Assembly (NCBI GenBank): GCA_012845835.1
Contig: JABAKD010000001.1
Location: 14,447,382-14,511,381 of the forward strand
Direction: 5' to 3'
DNA length: 64,000 nucleotides
DNA from: Undaria pinnatifida
Taxonomy: Eukaryota > Sar > Phaeophyceae > Laminariales > Alariaceae
In this document: in pieces, positions 56,217-64,000 of the stretch
Layout: each line of letters opens with the position of its first letter
Numbering within the stretch: position 1 is the stretch's first letter
Notes under the pieces: model-generated
What the model was told of the DNA's origin: nothing
What the model saw: only the letters and a program-made list of their open reading frames with translations
Database searches by the model: none
Position numbers and translations under genes: made by a program

Positions 56217-56870
56217 GCTCGGCCTGAAGGTCCGCATGCTGAAGGTTGAGCTGGTTGAGACCCTGATGTATGGGTATGTCACGTGGTCCTTCACTACCAC
56301 GACAAGCTCCGAAAGGCGCACCTCAGCGTCCTCCGTTCGGCAAGTCCTTGGCTTCCGGCGTCGTGCCGAGCACCAACCTCCCGTACGCCAAGGCCATCAA
56401 GAAAACGAAACGCGAGAGCATATCTAAACGAACTTCCGGAAAAGGAGGCTTTTTCGCTGGGGCCATGACACGGCAAAACAAGGTGTGATTACCTAGTCGG
56501 CTGATGTTTGAGCAGATATCCGGTGGAAAAAACGCCGGGACCAGGTGGGCTACCGAGCAACTGGCTCAAAACATTGAGAGATGATCTCGCCGTTTTCGAT
56601 CCACCGAAGGCTCCACGGAAGACTCCGCACATCAGTTTGGAGTTGAAACCATACTGTGGGCCCATGCAGCAAGCAGGCGGGCAATTTGTACCGGGGAGAG
56701 CCGTACGGTTCATGGTTAGGTGGCACGTAGTTGGAGTAGGAAAAAACAGAGCTCAGAGCGCCGTGCAGCCCGGATGCATAGCGCCCGAATCCGAAGGAGT
56801 AGGGAAACCCGGTTGAAGAAAGCAGGAAGCAGATGGACAGGCGGTAGGCCGACTAATAGGTAGAACTTGT
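56217..56870 (+). pseudogene. C-terminal LINE remnant, opposite orientation
   Basis: MLKVELVETLMYGYVTWS matches the intact LINE at [18 protein letters not shown]. Later frames give LPYAKAIKKTKRESI, FFAGAMTRQNK and the EGSTEDSPHISLELKPYCGP-like block. The 3' end aggccgactaataggtag equals the intact end (ggccgactagtaggtgg). Several frameshifts are present. It runs on +, opposite to the other LINE copies. Confidence 0.75.
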
Positions 56871-57074
56871 CCACGTAACTTCCAACCACTGCGACTACCC
56901 TGTGTTCTGTTTCGTTCTTTGAGTTGCCTCCTCCACCTTCCTCGGGGGAGCACTGCCGACCGTACTGCGGTACTATAATATCACCGCTGGTGTGCTGGTG
57001 CTTGCCGAACCCGTATTTCCCTTTCATCCTTTTTGCCTCTTTCTTCGAAGGCGCCCGGACAGTCTTATATTCGG

Positions 57075-57329
57075 CACCTCACATAAAAAAAATGGTTAGA
57101 ATGAGAAAACTAACCAGAGCGCTGTGACCGCTGGATCGCAACGCAATTTTGAAGAACACATTTTTTTTTCTTCATTTTTTTCCATATTTAGTCTGGTGGC
57201 AGGGGGGTCTCTAAAACCAAGTGATCTAAAATGTAAAAAATAAAAACGAAATGTTTTCTTCTAAAAAATCGTCCTGCGATCACAGCGCTCCGGTTAGTTT
57301 TCCATTCTGACTATTTTTCATGTGAGGTG
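57075..57329. mobile_element. Inverted-repeat element with ~85 bp arms
   Basis: The left arm starts cacctcacataaaaaaaatg and includes gaaaactaaccagagcgctg; the right arm is its complement (cagcgctccggttagttttc, then catgtgaggtg). The arms pair over about 85 bp with few mismatches around an AT-rich centre. It lies 15 bp left of the LTR element. Confidence 0.8.
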
Positions 57330-57343
57330 TATGTTGTTTAGAT

Positions 57344-57600
57344 ACGGCCTCGAAAGGTCTGTAACGAATTTGAGATAGTTTGGATGGGTTTAGTATGATA
57401 AGGTTGGCGTTTTATATTCGGGAAAGTGAGGAAATAGATCGGAGGCACGTTCCTCCGATCTCAGAAGCTATCCGAGGCTCTGGTGGAATTGAATAAAGCT
57501 ACGTCTCTACGAAGGAAAAGAAAAAGGGTACTCTCCGAGGACCTGCTCAATTGGCAGACCTGCAGGGGGCACTCTGTGTCCCCAACTATAACCTTACAAA
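57344..57600 (+). repeat. Left long terminal repeat
   Basis: It carries the near palindrome ggaggcacgttcctcc (within 57436-57462) and an aataaa at about 57491, the latter a plausible polyadenylation signal. It matches the right repeat closely. Confidence 0.75.
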
Positions 57601-57609
57601 TGACGTCGT

Positions 57610-58020
57610 CTAGCTTGACTTGCTATTGTGGCAGCGTTCCTCCAATCTCTCCGATGTCTTTTTTTCGTAGCGATTTTGCTTTTTTTGCTTTCCATCGAGC
57701 CCACAACTCCTGTTCCTTCTCGGGTGGCTTTTCAACGGAGGGAGCGCCCTTTCTCCTACAACGGCGACCACAACAGCATGAGGTGGCAGGGGCCCCTCCT
57801 GCTGGTCGCCGGGCACGTACCACACGGACGACACCTTTCAATTACGTGCGAGCGACACTACTCTTCGGAGCACACTCCTCCTCTCGGCTTTTGGTCCCTC
57901 CTGTTGGTCGCTGGGCACGCACCACACGGACGACACCAGCGGTACGGGGGCGAGGTGGCGTCATCGCGGTGCTATACAAGACGCATTGGGCGGGATTCTC
58001 CGAACCTTCCTGAGAGCGGG
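57610..58020 (+). repeat. Internal repeat in the LTR element
   Basis: ctcctgctggtcgccgggca, then cacacggacgacacc, occurs at about 57796 and, as ctcctgttggtcgctgggca, at about 57899: two copies about 103 bp apart. Frames across it give LLLVAGHVPHGRH twice. Confidence 0.7.
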
Positions 58021-58022
58021 AG

Positions 58023-58466
58023 ATGGACCTCCACCTCTCCCGCTCCCACATGCGTTATTGGGCCGGAACCCCGGATCAGCACCACCAAACCAACCGCCTC
58101 TACCCCCGAATGCGGATCGGGGCGGCACAGCGCGAGCTCTCCCGCAACAACGGGGAACGTTTCCTAGCGCCGGGCTACGCCTGTGTTCCTCGCGCCGATG
58201 GGCTCCGTCGCTACCACGACACAGTACTTCCTAAGCGAGCCCACGTTTGGTACAAGGGTGACGATGGGTTATGGTGGCTTGGAAAAATCAGCGCGAGCAT
58301 TACCGAGGACAAGGTATACCTGGTCCGTTTTCTGGACGACCTGGGACCGATCAAACTTCCTCTTCCCCCGGCGCGCACACGACTTCAACGGGAGCCGTAC
58401 GAGGCTCTTGGTGCCTGCAAGTTCACATCGCCAATGCGTTTCCTCGGGGAATCCAACGTAACGTAG
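58023..58466 (+). pseudogene. Retroelement C-terminal domain with frameshift
   Basis: The 147-residue frame contains VLPKRAHVWYKGDDGLWWLG, then KVYLVRFLDDLGPIKLPLPP. This is a Trp-rich, small-barrel-like module of the kind at the C-terminus of some integrases. After PLPP the protein-like reading moves to another frame (TTSTGAVRGSWCLQVHIANA), so a frameshift lies near 58375. I recognise the pattern from algal retroelements from memory; the fold is not proven. Confidence 0.5.
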
Positions 58467-59380
58467 ATAAATCTCGAGGCGCGGCCGTGGCCAGTTGACT
58501 TCTTCAAGCCGCCACCGCTCCTCGATATTCTTCATTTTTTTGAGTTATGAGGTTTGAGTCTTTGTCTTCGGGTTATTCATAGTGTCCTGAGAGTTTCGTC
58601 GGGTTTTGGGGCGGTTCTTTCCATTATTTTTTTCATTTTGTTCTATCGAACCCCCTGCTCAGTGCCGGGCCAGGGTTCATGTAAAACGCCGCTATCTGAG
58701 GCGCAGGGCTGTCGCTTTTTCGTCATTGTTCAGTTTTGCCCTGCCGACGGCCTCCTCAGCCCAGAGCCGGGGGATGACCAGGGTACCCTGTCGCGCGTAA
58801 CGTGGTACAGGGCTATGTACTGGTCTGTGTGTCATCTTTTATCTTTTGTGTGTTGTATTTGTTCTTCTTTGGTTTTTCGTCTAAACACTTCCCCGCCTAG
58901 CGGAGCTGTAGGTTTTGCCACCTTCCATCCCGGGTATTTGTCGTTTCCTCGTCTAACCCCCCGCCTTGCCGATGGCCCGCGGGAGGTTTTTCGCATGAGT
59001 TCTCCCTTGTGTTAGAGCCTGTGTTCCCCTCCATATCGACGAGGGCTCGTCTTGCCATTGTACCTTTTCTGTGGTTGGTTTGCCGTAAAGCCTTTTCTGC
59101 CCCTCCCGCCACACCGGCGGTATGCGGCAGGTTCTAGAGCCTTTTCTGCCCCCCCCGCCACACCGGCGGCATGCGGCAGGTTTTTGATGGGTGACTTTTG
59201 CCTTGTTGTAGGGTCTGAGTTTCTTTCAACTGCTTTTCTTCGCGTGTTCCTGGCCCCATAGCCAGAACGTTAGAGGTGTGGGAGTGGGTTTTGAGGAGCG
59301 GTATCTTCGACTCATGGTCTAGTTCGTAGAACAGGAGTTTCCCTGAATCTCCCATATTTCTGCATATGCGACTCATCAGG

Positions 59381-59642
59381 ACGGCCTCGAAAGGTCTGCA
59401 ATTTTCCGAATTTGAGATCATTTGGATGGGTTTCGTATGATAAGGTTGGCGTTTTATATCCGGGAAAGTGAGGAAATAGATCGGAGGCACGTGCCTCCGA
59501 TCTTAGAAGCTATCCGGGGCTCTCGTGGAATCGAATAAAGCTACGTCTCTACGAAGGAAAAGAAAGTGAGTACTCCCCGAGGACCTGCTCAATTGGCAGA
59601 CCTGCAGGCGGTAGTCTGTGTCCCCACCTATAACGTTACAAA
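59381..59642 (+). repeat. Right long terminal repeat
   Basis: It contains the perfect palindrome ggaggcacgtgcctcc extended by agatc/gatct on both sides (59478-59503). 58470-59380, between the coding module and this repeat, has a duplicated block (cctcccgccacaccggcgg and ccccccgccacaccggcgg, 59103 and 59150). Confidence 0.75.
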
Positions 59643-59649
59643 ATGCTAT

Positions 59650-60640
59650 CATCCCGATCCGCGGGCACTCTAGCTTGCAACACTAATAATATTAATGTGA
59701 ATATCTGGTTCGTACATTTTGACTATATAACTTTTCTCGTCTCTCTAGAAGGCATCGGCGCGGACACCGGTTGCGCTGGATGTAGATGAGTGGTGAGAGA
59801 TCACTTTCATGTGAAGAAAACACAGAAATAAGCCATCAATCAGTCAACCGAGTTTAATACAGTTAGTAGTAGCAGCTCAACGAATAATGAATGTGTGTGT
59901 TCTTCACAATAAGGCCACGGGGTCCCCTGGTCCCCGGCTTTCCGGAAACTCCAACATCTATAGATGTATTACTCGGAACAGTAAAAAACATGGCTAGGTT
60001 AACACACTGCGTTTAGAGCTTCGTTCGGCTGGTTCGTGGAACACAGACCCGGAAACCCATGAAAAAAAGGGCTTAATCCACAGATGCTGTGAGTCTCTTC
60101 AGATCGGTGTCCCTCCGGTTCTCAGCAGAGGTCCACACCTCGACTTTGAGGCACTGCAGTCAGTGTCAAAATTTGTGGTACACAAAACGAGACAAAAAAA
60201 GCACCCCCAACAGAACGTATGCACTTCACTAGCGGGCAGCTACAGCTCCCCATAAGCAACCACGGCTCGCGAAATCGAGGGACGCTCCTGGTGGGGTGTA
60301 TGGCGACGTCGGGTACGCCAGCCAGCAGTCGTAGGCAGCCAGAAGCGACTCACGAGATGTTCTTGTGAGTTCGAACTCTCGAGCAGCAACACCAAAAGCT
60401 ACCGAAATCGCTGCAATATTTCAATTCACGCGCGGGAGCCTAATACAACGGGTGCACCGCCCATGAAAAAACGGTTTTCCCCAAAAGCTTGCTGCACACC
60501 AGGCTTACGATATAATTCCCTGCAACATGTCGGGTTTAAGGGCTTAGGAGAAAATATTGAGGGACATTCATAGGGATGGTTAGTTATGGAGTCCAAAAAA
60601 AGGCTAAAAGCACCTGAACAGCTCTGTATTATTGAATCTT
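59650..60640. other. No firmly supported gene
   Basis: A - frame at 60426-60645 reads protein-like (SLFLDSITNHPYECPSIFSP) up to the border of the hAT-like element. A weak A-box/B-box pair lies at 60301-60312 and 60369-60377. Nothing else was recognised. Confidence 0.3.
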
Positions 60641-60674
60641 CAAGGAAGGGTGTGTTCGGCACGGTACCGATAAG

Positions 60675-61015
60675 GATTTCGTACCGAACTTACCGAAGTG
60701 TCCGGTACCGGTATTGACGTCGTACCGAACTTACCGAAGTGTCCGGTACCGGTATTGGAGGTGTACCGAACTTACCGAAGTGTTCGGTACCGGTATTGAT
60801 GTCACACCGAACTTACCGAAGTTTCCGGTATCGGTATTGATGTCGTACCGAAGTTGCCGAACTTTTCTGTGCCGGTCTCGATGTCGTATCGAACTTACCG
60901 AAGTTTTTGGTACAGATATTGATGCCGTACCGAACTTACCGAAGCTCCCGGTACCGGTACGAAATTCTGTACCGGTACCGGTACCGGCGGCATATACCAC
61001 CGACAAGTACCGACG
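60675..61015. repeat. 41 bp tandem array, left
   Basis: Units of gtaccgaacttaccgaagtg with tccggtaccggtattgatgtc contain the palindrome ccggtaccgg. Several units are degenerate near 60840-60930. Confidence 0.85.
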
Positions 61016-61218
61016 CACACTTGCGCTTAGATACATAAACTGGACATAAACTGGAGGTACAATAATAGCAGAGAAAATCCGGTATTGGCCGCCCGGCGGT
61101 ACCCGCTGAGGTCTAAAATTTAAGTGAATTATAATTGGTTCTTATATTTTCAACATTTTCCTTTTATTTGATCTTTGTCTTGATACGCTGTTCCAAAGGT
61201 AAGGTACCCTTTGTATTA

Positions 61219-61535
61219 TCAGCAGGGCGCCGTCTTCTCGTCGATCGTGTCGACGTACGCACCAATAGAGTACATAAACGAGGCTTCACGCGTCCCTTCC
61301 CTCCGAAAACCGACCGGCACCGGGAAACCATCGACGGCTTTGATCGCCTCCGCCGGCAACTCATACACGTCTCCCGTGAGCGAGTTGTACACAGGAGCGG
61401 GCAAAATCATCGGCACGGCTTTCTTTTCCGCGTTCACGTCGATAACTTCTGCCGCCGGCGCTGGTTTGTGTGGGAGCTGGCAAACTTTTAAGATGACCCG
61501 CCACCAGAAGCGGTGGCGTCACTGCTTGAGGCCAC
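61219..61535 (-). pseudogene. Possible captured gene fragment inside the element
   Basis: A - frame of about 105 codons is open between the two arrays and ends in TGA at 61219. Its composition is protein-like and GC-rich in third positions (PMILPAPVYNSLTGDVYELP, then GFRREGTREASFMYSIGAYV). No start codon suits the open length, so it looks like an internal fragment. The + strand is also open over much of this length. No family was recognised. Confidence 0.3.
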
Positions 61536-61689
61536 CTCATTCTGGGGAGTTACGCCCTTGCTCATGCGTGCTCAGAGTCTCGGTATACCGAGCGTACTGG
61601 AAGATGCTTGGGGACCGGAGTGTGTGTGGCTTGGAGTGCTGCCTGGAGTCAAAGCTCCAAGGGGACGACGTCACAATGTGGTGGAATCG

Positions 61690-62170
61690 GATTGATATCG
61701 TGCCAAACGTACCGAAGTGTCCGGTACCGAGTCGATGTTGTGCCGATCTTACCGAAGTGTCCTGTACCGGTATCGTTGTTGTACCGATACCGGTACCGGC
61801 TCCGGTACATACGTGCGTACCGGTACCACCGGTATCGGTATTGATGTCGTACCGAACTTACGGAAGTGTCCGGTACCGGTATTGATGCCGTACCGAACTT
61901 ACCGAAGTGTCCGGTACAGGTATTGATGTCGTACCGAACTTACCGAAGTTTCCGGTACCGGTATTGACAGCGTACCGAACTTACCGAAATGTCCGGTACC
62001 GGTATTGACGTCGTACCGAACTTACCGAAGTGTCCGGTGCCGTTATTGATGTCGTACCAAACTTACCGAAGTTTCCGGTACCGGTATTGATGTCGTACCG
62101 AACTTACCGAAGTTTCCTGTACCGGTATTGACGTCGTACCGGACTTACCGAAGTTGCCGGTACCGGTAAT
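61690..62170. repeat. 41 bp tandem array, right
   Basis: This is the same unit as the left array and in the same direction, about 12 copies. It is followed by the perfect palindrome ccggcggtatataccgccgg (62172-62191) and the right terminus. Confidence 0.85.
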
Positions 62171-62229
62171 ACCGGCGGTATATACCGCCGGTACGCCTCG
62201 GCACGTGCCGTACCGAACACACCCTTGGG

Positions 62230-62335
62230 ATCTTTGCTGCATGTTTTCTAAAATTTCAAAATATGGATCTTGTTTGCAGATGCCATGCTCTTTTTCAAGT
62301 GGCTTTATATGTACGCGAAATGCCTCCATACAAGC
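62230..62335 (-). CDS. Possible exon fragment flanking the element
   Basis: The - frame reads MEAFRVHIKPLEKEHGICKQ, then DPYFEILENMQQRSQ, up to the element border. Charge pattern and helix propensity look protein-like. Together with the - frame at 60426-60645 it may be host or transposon coding sequence split by the element. Too short to be sure. Confidence 0.25.
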
Positions 62336-62496
62336 TCCTACTCAAGATGTTCCTGTGCGATCCCCCGTGGCCTTAACCGTTTTGGGTTCATTCATACAGA
62401 CCGAAAGAGAGCGATCTACTGTGACTAAGCGCCTACGAAAATCTGGAGGGAATCCGAGTATCGTCATGCCTCACGCTTGCCTCACAGCTTCCTGCG

Positions 62497-62931
62497 TTGC
62501 AGTTCGAATACATCTCGTATTTTCATGTGGCGGATGCTAATCACGTCACCTATTCCGTCAATCGTTGCGTATCAAGTCCGGAAGGGATTAAATTGACTGG
62601 TTGCGTTTCCACCCGTCAACATCCAGCACAACCAACAACAGCAGAAGTGACCATGCCGATGCCTCCTAGAGAGACGACGAGCTCCGTGGTCGCAAAACTA
62701 CAAAGCGGAGATATACCTTGCAAAAACAGCAATGTGATCTGGCCATGCAATCAAGGCCAACCACAACAAATACGAGGGCAAAACTTACCCAAGCCAGCAC
62801 ACGGTCAACGCTACGGTACAGGGGGATACCTTCATTTTGAACTTAGGCGGCGCATATGGGTAAATCGAAAAACCACTCAACCCTATGCGCAGAGAAACAA
62901 GGTAGAGCCCCTCGCAAGAGTCGCTGAATAG
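62497..62931 (+). CDS. Hypothetical 144-residue frame
   Basis: It is Pro/Gln/Arg-rich (RQHPAQPTTAEVTMPMPPRE, later NQGQPQQIRGQN), and its 5' part overlaps sequence with weak likeness to the dispersed repeat at 47930. No domain or splice evidence was found. It may belong to the decayed retroelement that follows. Confidence 0.2.
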   Translation: MQFEYISYFHVADANHVTYSVNRCVSSPEGIKLTGCVSTRQHPAQPTTAEVTMPMPPRETTSSVVAKLQSGDIPCKNSNVIWPCNQGQPQQIRGQNLPKPAHGQRYGTGGYLHFELRRRIWVNRKTTQPYAQRNKVEPLARVAE

Positions 62932-63079
62932 CGTGAAGCCGAAAAGCAACTAAGCAAAAAATACAGAGAAAAAGGCACAGCCCTCCGCTAGCGTGTATCT
63001 GATCCGCCGCAGAATGAGACCCTACAAGCGCCCCCCCCCCCTACGGGAGGAGGAGATCGTGGCTACACTGGCACAACAA

Positions 63080-63370
63080 TAGAGAGTAGGACTCATAAAG
63101 TGGGAGAATGTGAAATATACAAGGCGGAACGGGATGCGTTAGAGGAGGAGATGAGGAAATTAGACGTATGTGACATGGAAGAGTTGTTGGACTAGATAAC
63201 AGAAAGAAAACGATTGCTATTCCAGGAGATAGATGGTGGCCGCAGACGGCGAAACAGGACGGGGATAGGAAAATCAAATATTTTCTATAATATATGGAAG
63301 AAGCGTAATGAGCGCCCATATGTCGAAGGCGTCTCTATTTGGAGTAGGTATCAACTCCGAGGACTTCCCC
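63080..63370 (+). pseudogene. C-terminal remnant of a second retroelement family
   Basis: The reading YKAERDALEEEMRKLD, a stop, then RKKTIAIPGDRWWPQTAKQD and NIWKKRNERPYVEGVS resembles the extreme C-terminus (after an RNase H-like domain) of a non-LTR retrotransposon family that I know from memory in several eukaryotes. It contains a stop and a frame change and is unlike the LINE at 48989. Confidence 0.45.
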
Positions 63371-63699
63371 TTGTAGGCTAGGAGTGCATTTGTTCACAAT
63401 GCAATAGTTCGTTATCATACGAGGAAATGCCATGCCAACGGCCATGGGCCTTCCCGTTTGTATCTCAAGATCTCAAGAGCTCACAAGAAACGACAACAAC
63501 GACAATGGAACTCCCTGACAAAATGTATGCAACCATTCTAGACTATGTACGGTAAAATGTTAGAACGGGTAATATTTTTCCTCGCAACGCTGCATCCACC
63601 TTGATGCTACTGCGTCCGTTTATCACACATATTTTATTCGAGCGAAGCGAGTTTCTAATCTACACCTGGGCCTCGCGATATAGGTTCCCATGAAAAAAA

Positions 63700-63917
63700 A
63701 ATAGTTTGCACGTGCGTGTCTTCGACTAAACTTGATTTTAGTGTGGGATCATTTGATTTTAGACTGCAGGTGTTGTAGGCAGACCACCACGGAGCAACAA
63801 AACACACAAAATAGTTTGCACGTGCGTGTCTTCGACTAAACTCGATTTTAGTGTTGGATCATTTGATTTTAGACTGCAGGTGTAGGCAGACCACCACGGA
63901 GCAACAAAACACACACA
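63700..63917. repeat. Tandem duplication, ~108 bp unit
   Basis: Two nearly identical copies start atagtttgcacgtgcgtgtc at 63701 and 63810 and end gagcaacaaaacacac. They differ at only a few positions, so the duplication is recent. 63920-64000 is acacag/cgctcacac-rich simple sequence. Confidence 0.9.
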
Positions 63918-64000
63918 GCAGATCACACGGGCAAACACAGCAGCATACACCGCTCACACAGCCGGCACACAGCGCTCACACAGCGGGCAGCACACAGACA

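Larger units (their letters stand above)
57344..59642 (+). mobile_element. Short non-autonomous LTR retrotransposon
   Basis: Direct repeats of about 260 bp (57344-57600 and 59381-59642) flank 1.78 kb. Both start acggcctcgaaaggtctg, contain aataaagctacgtctctacg, and end tataacSttaca. About 10% of positions differ, implying an old insertion. The interior lacks protease, reverse transcriptase and integrase, and keeps only one conserved small frame (58023-58466). The size and content suit a TRIM/LARD-like derivative that depends on another element. Confidence 0.75.
60646..62226. mobile_element. hAT-like inverted-repeat element with 41 bp arrays
   Basis: The termini aagggtgtgttcggcacgg and ccgtaccgaacacaccctt are inverted repeats. 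Both sides are followed by arrays of a 41 bp unit (gtaccgaacttaccgaagtg, then tccggtaccggtattgatgtc): about 8 units at 60675-61015 and about 12 at 61690-62170. Each array ends at an inner ccggcggYatataccRccg palindrome. Subterminal repeats of this kind are a feature of hAT elements. The central 0.67 kb is unrelated. No exact 8 bp target duplication is visible. Confidence 0.65.

Noticed and set aside
60301-60377. A-box and B-box pair suggesting a tRNA gene
   Set aside because: The box spacing would need a long variable arm or intron, and no seven-base acceptor stem pairs. At most it is a degenerate SINE head.
1-64000. CRISPR array, ribosomal RNA, bacterial operon
   Set aside because: No regular direct repeats with unique spacers, no rRNA-like stretch and no closely packed co-directional genes were seen.

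Overview
The window looks like repeat-rich nuclear DNA of a eukaryotic alga, most likely a stramenopile close to brown algae. This is an inference from content: genes are split by introns with long pyrimidine tracts and GTAAGT/GTACGT donors; there is a plant/stramenopile-type MYB domain of the HAQK(Y/F)F class; CTG/CAG microsatellites and G or C homopolymers are common; and the Copia and LINE proteins resemble retroelements I associate with brown-algal genomes. I see no bacterial operons, ribosomal RNA gene, CRISPR array or convincing tRNA gene.

Genes. The best host gene runs on the + strand from about 474 to 8617. Six exons join with compatible phases and encode an unrecognised multi-pass membrane protein with a Gly/Glu-rich N-terminal half and a long Ala/Asn/Asp-rich tail. 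Its third intron carries a 1.35 kb degenerate minisatellite followed by a roughly 300 bp unit present three times. Each unit contains a version of the fourth exon, and two of the three are decayed. On the - strand there is a MYB-like DNA-binding exon (16934-17126) with a decayed upstream copy, and a first coding exon of an unknown acidic protein (54115-54351). Other open frames are weak.

Mobile elements dominate the rest. 12.6-13.6 kb holds a pogo/Tigger-like DNA transposon. 21.2-24.0 kb holds a frameshifted, truncated Copia element abutting a LINE remnant. 48.4-51.8 kb holds a LINE with a long intact reverse-transcriptase frame, truncated in its endonuclease; pieces of the same family lie at 21.3, 26.4, 27.3, 48.4 and 56.2 kb. 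55.2 kb has a tRNA-derived SINE, 57.3-59.6 kb a short non-autonomous LTR element, and 60.6-62.2 kb a hAT-like inverted-repeat element built mostly of 41 bp repeats. At least four families of 190-270 bp inverted-repeat elements (here called A to D) are scattered through the window. Families A and C show 4 bp target duplications.

32.8-37.9, 40.4-41.8, 47.0-47.8 and 52.0-52.7 kb belong to one satellite-like family. Conserved blocks of about 100-170 bp are separated by long G tracts (C tracts where inverted), and copies lie in both orientations. Two small inverted-repeat elements have inserted into it, which gives a relative age order. Large stretches between these features hold only short open frames and diverged tandem duplications.
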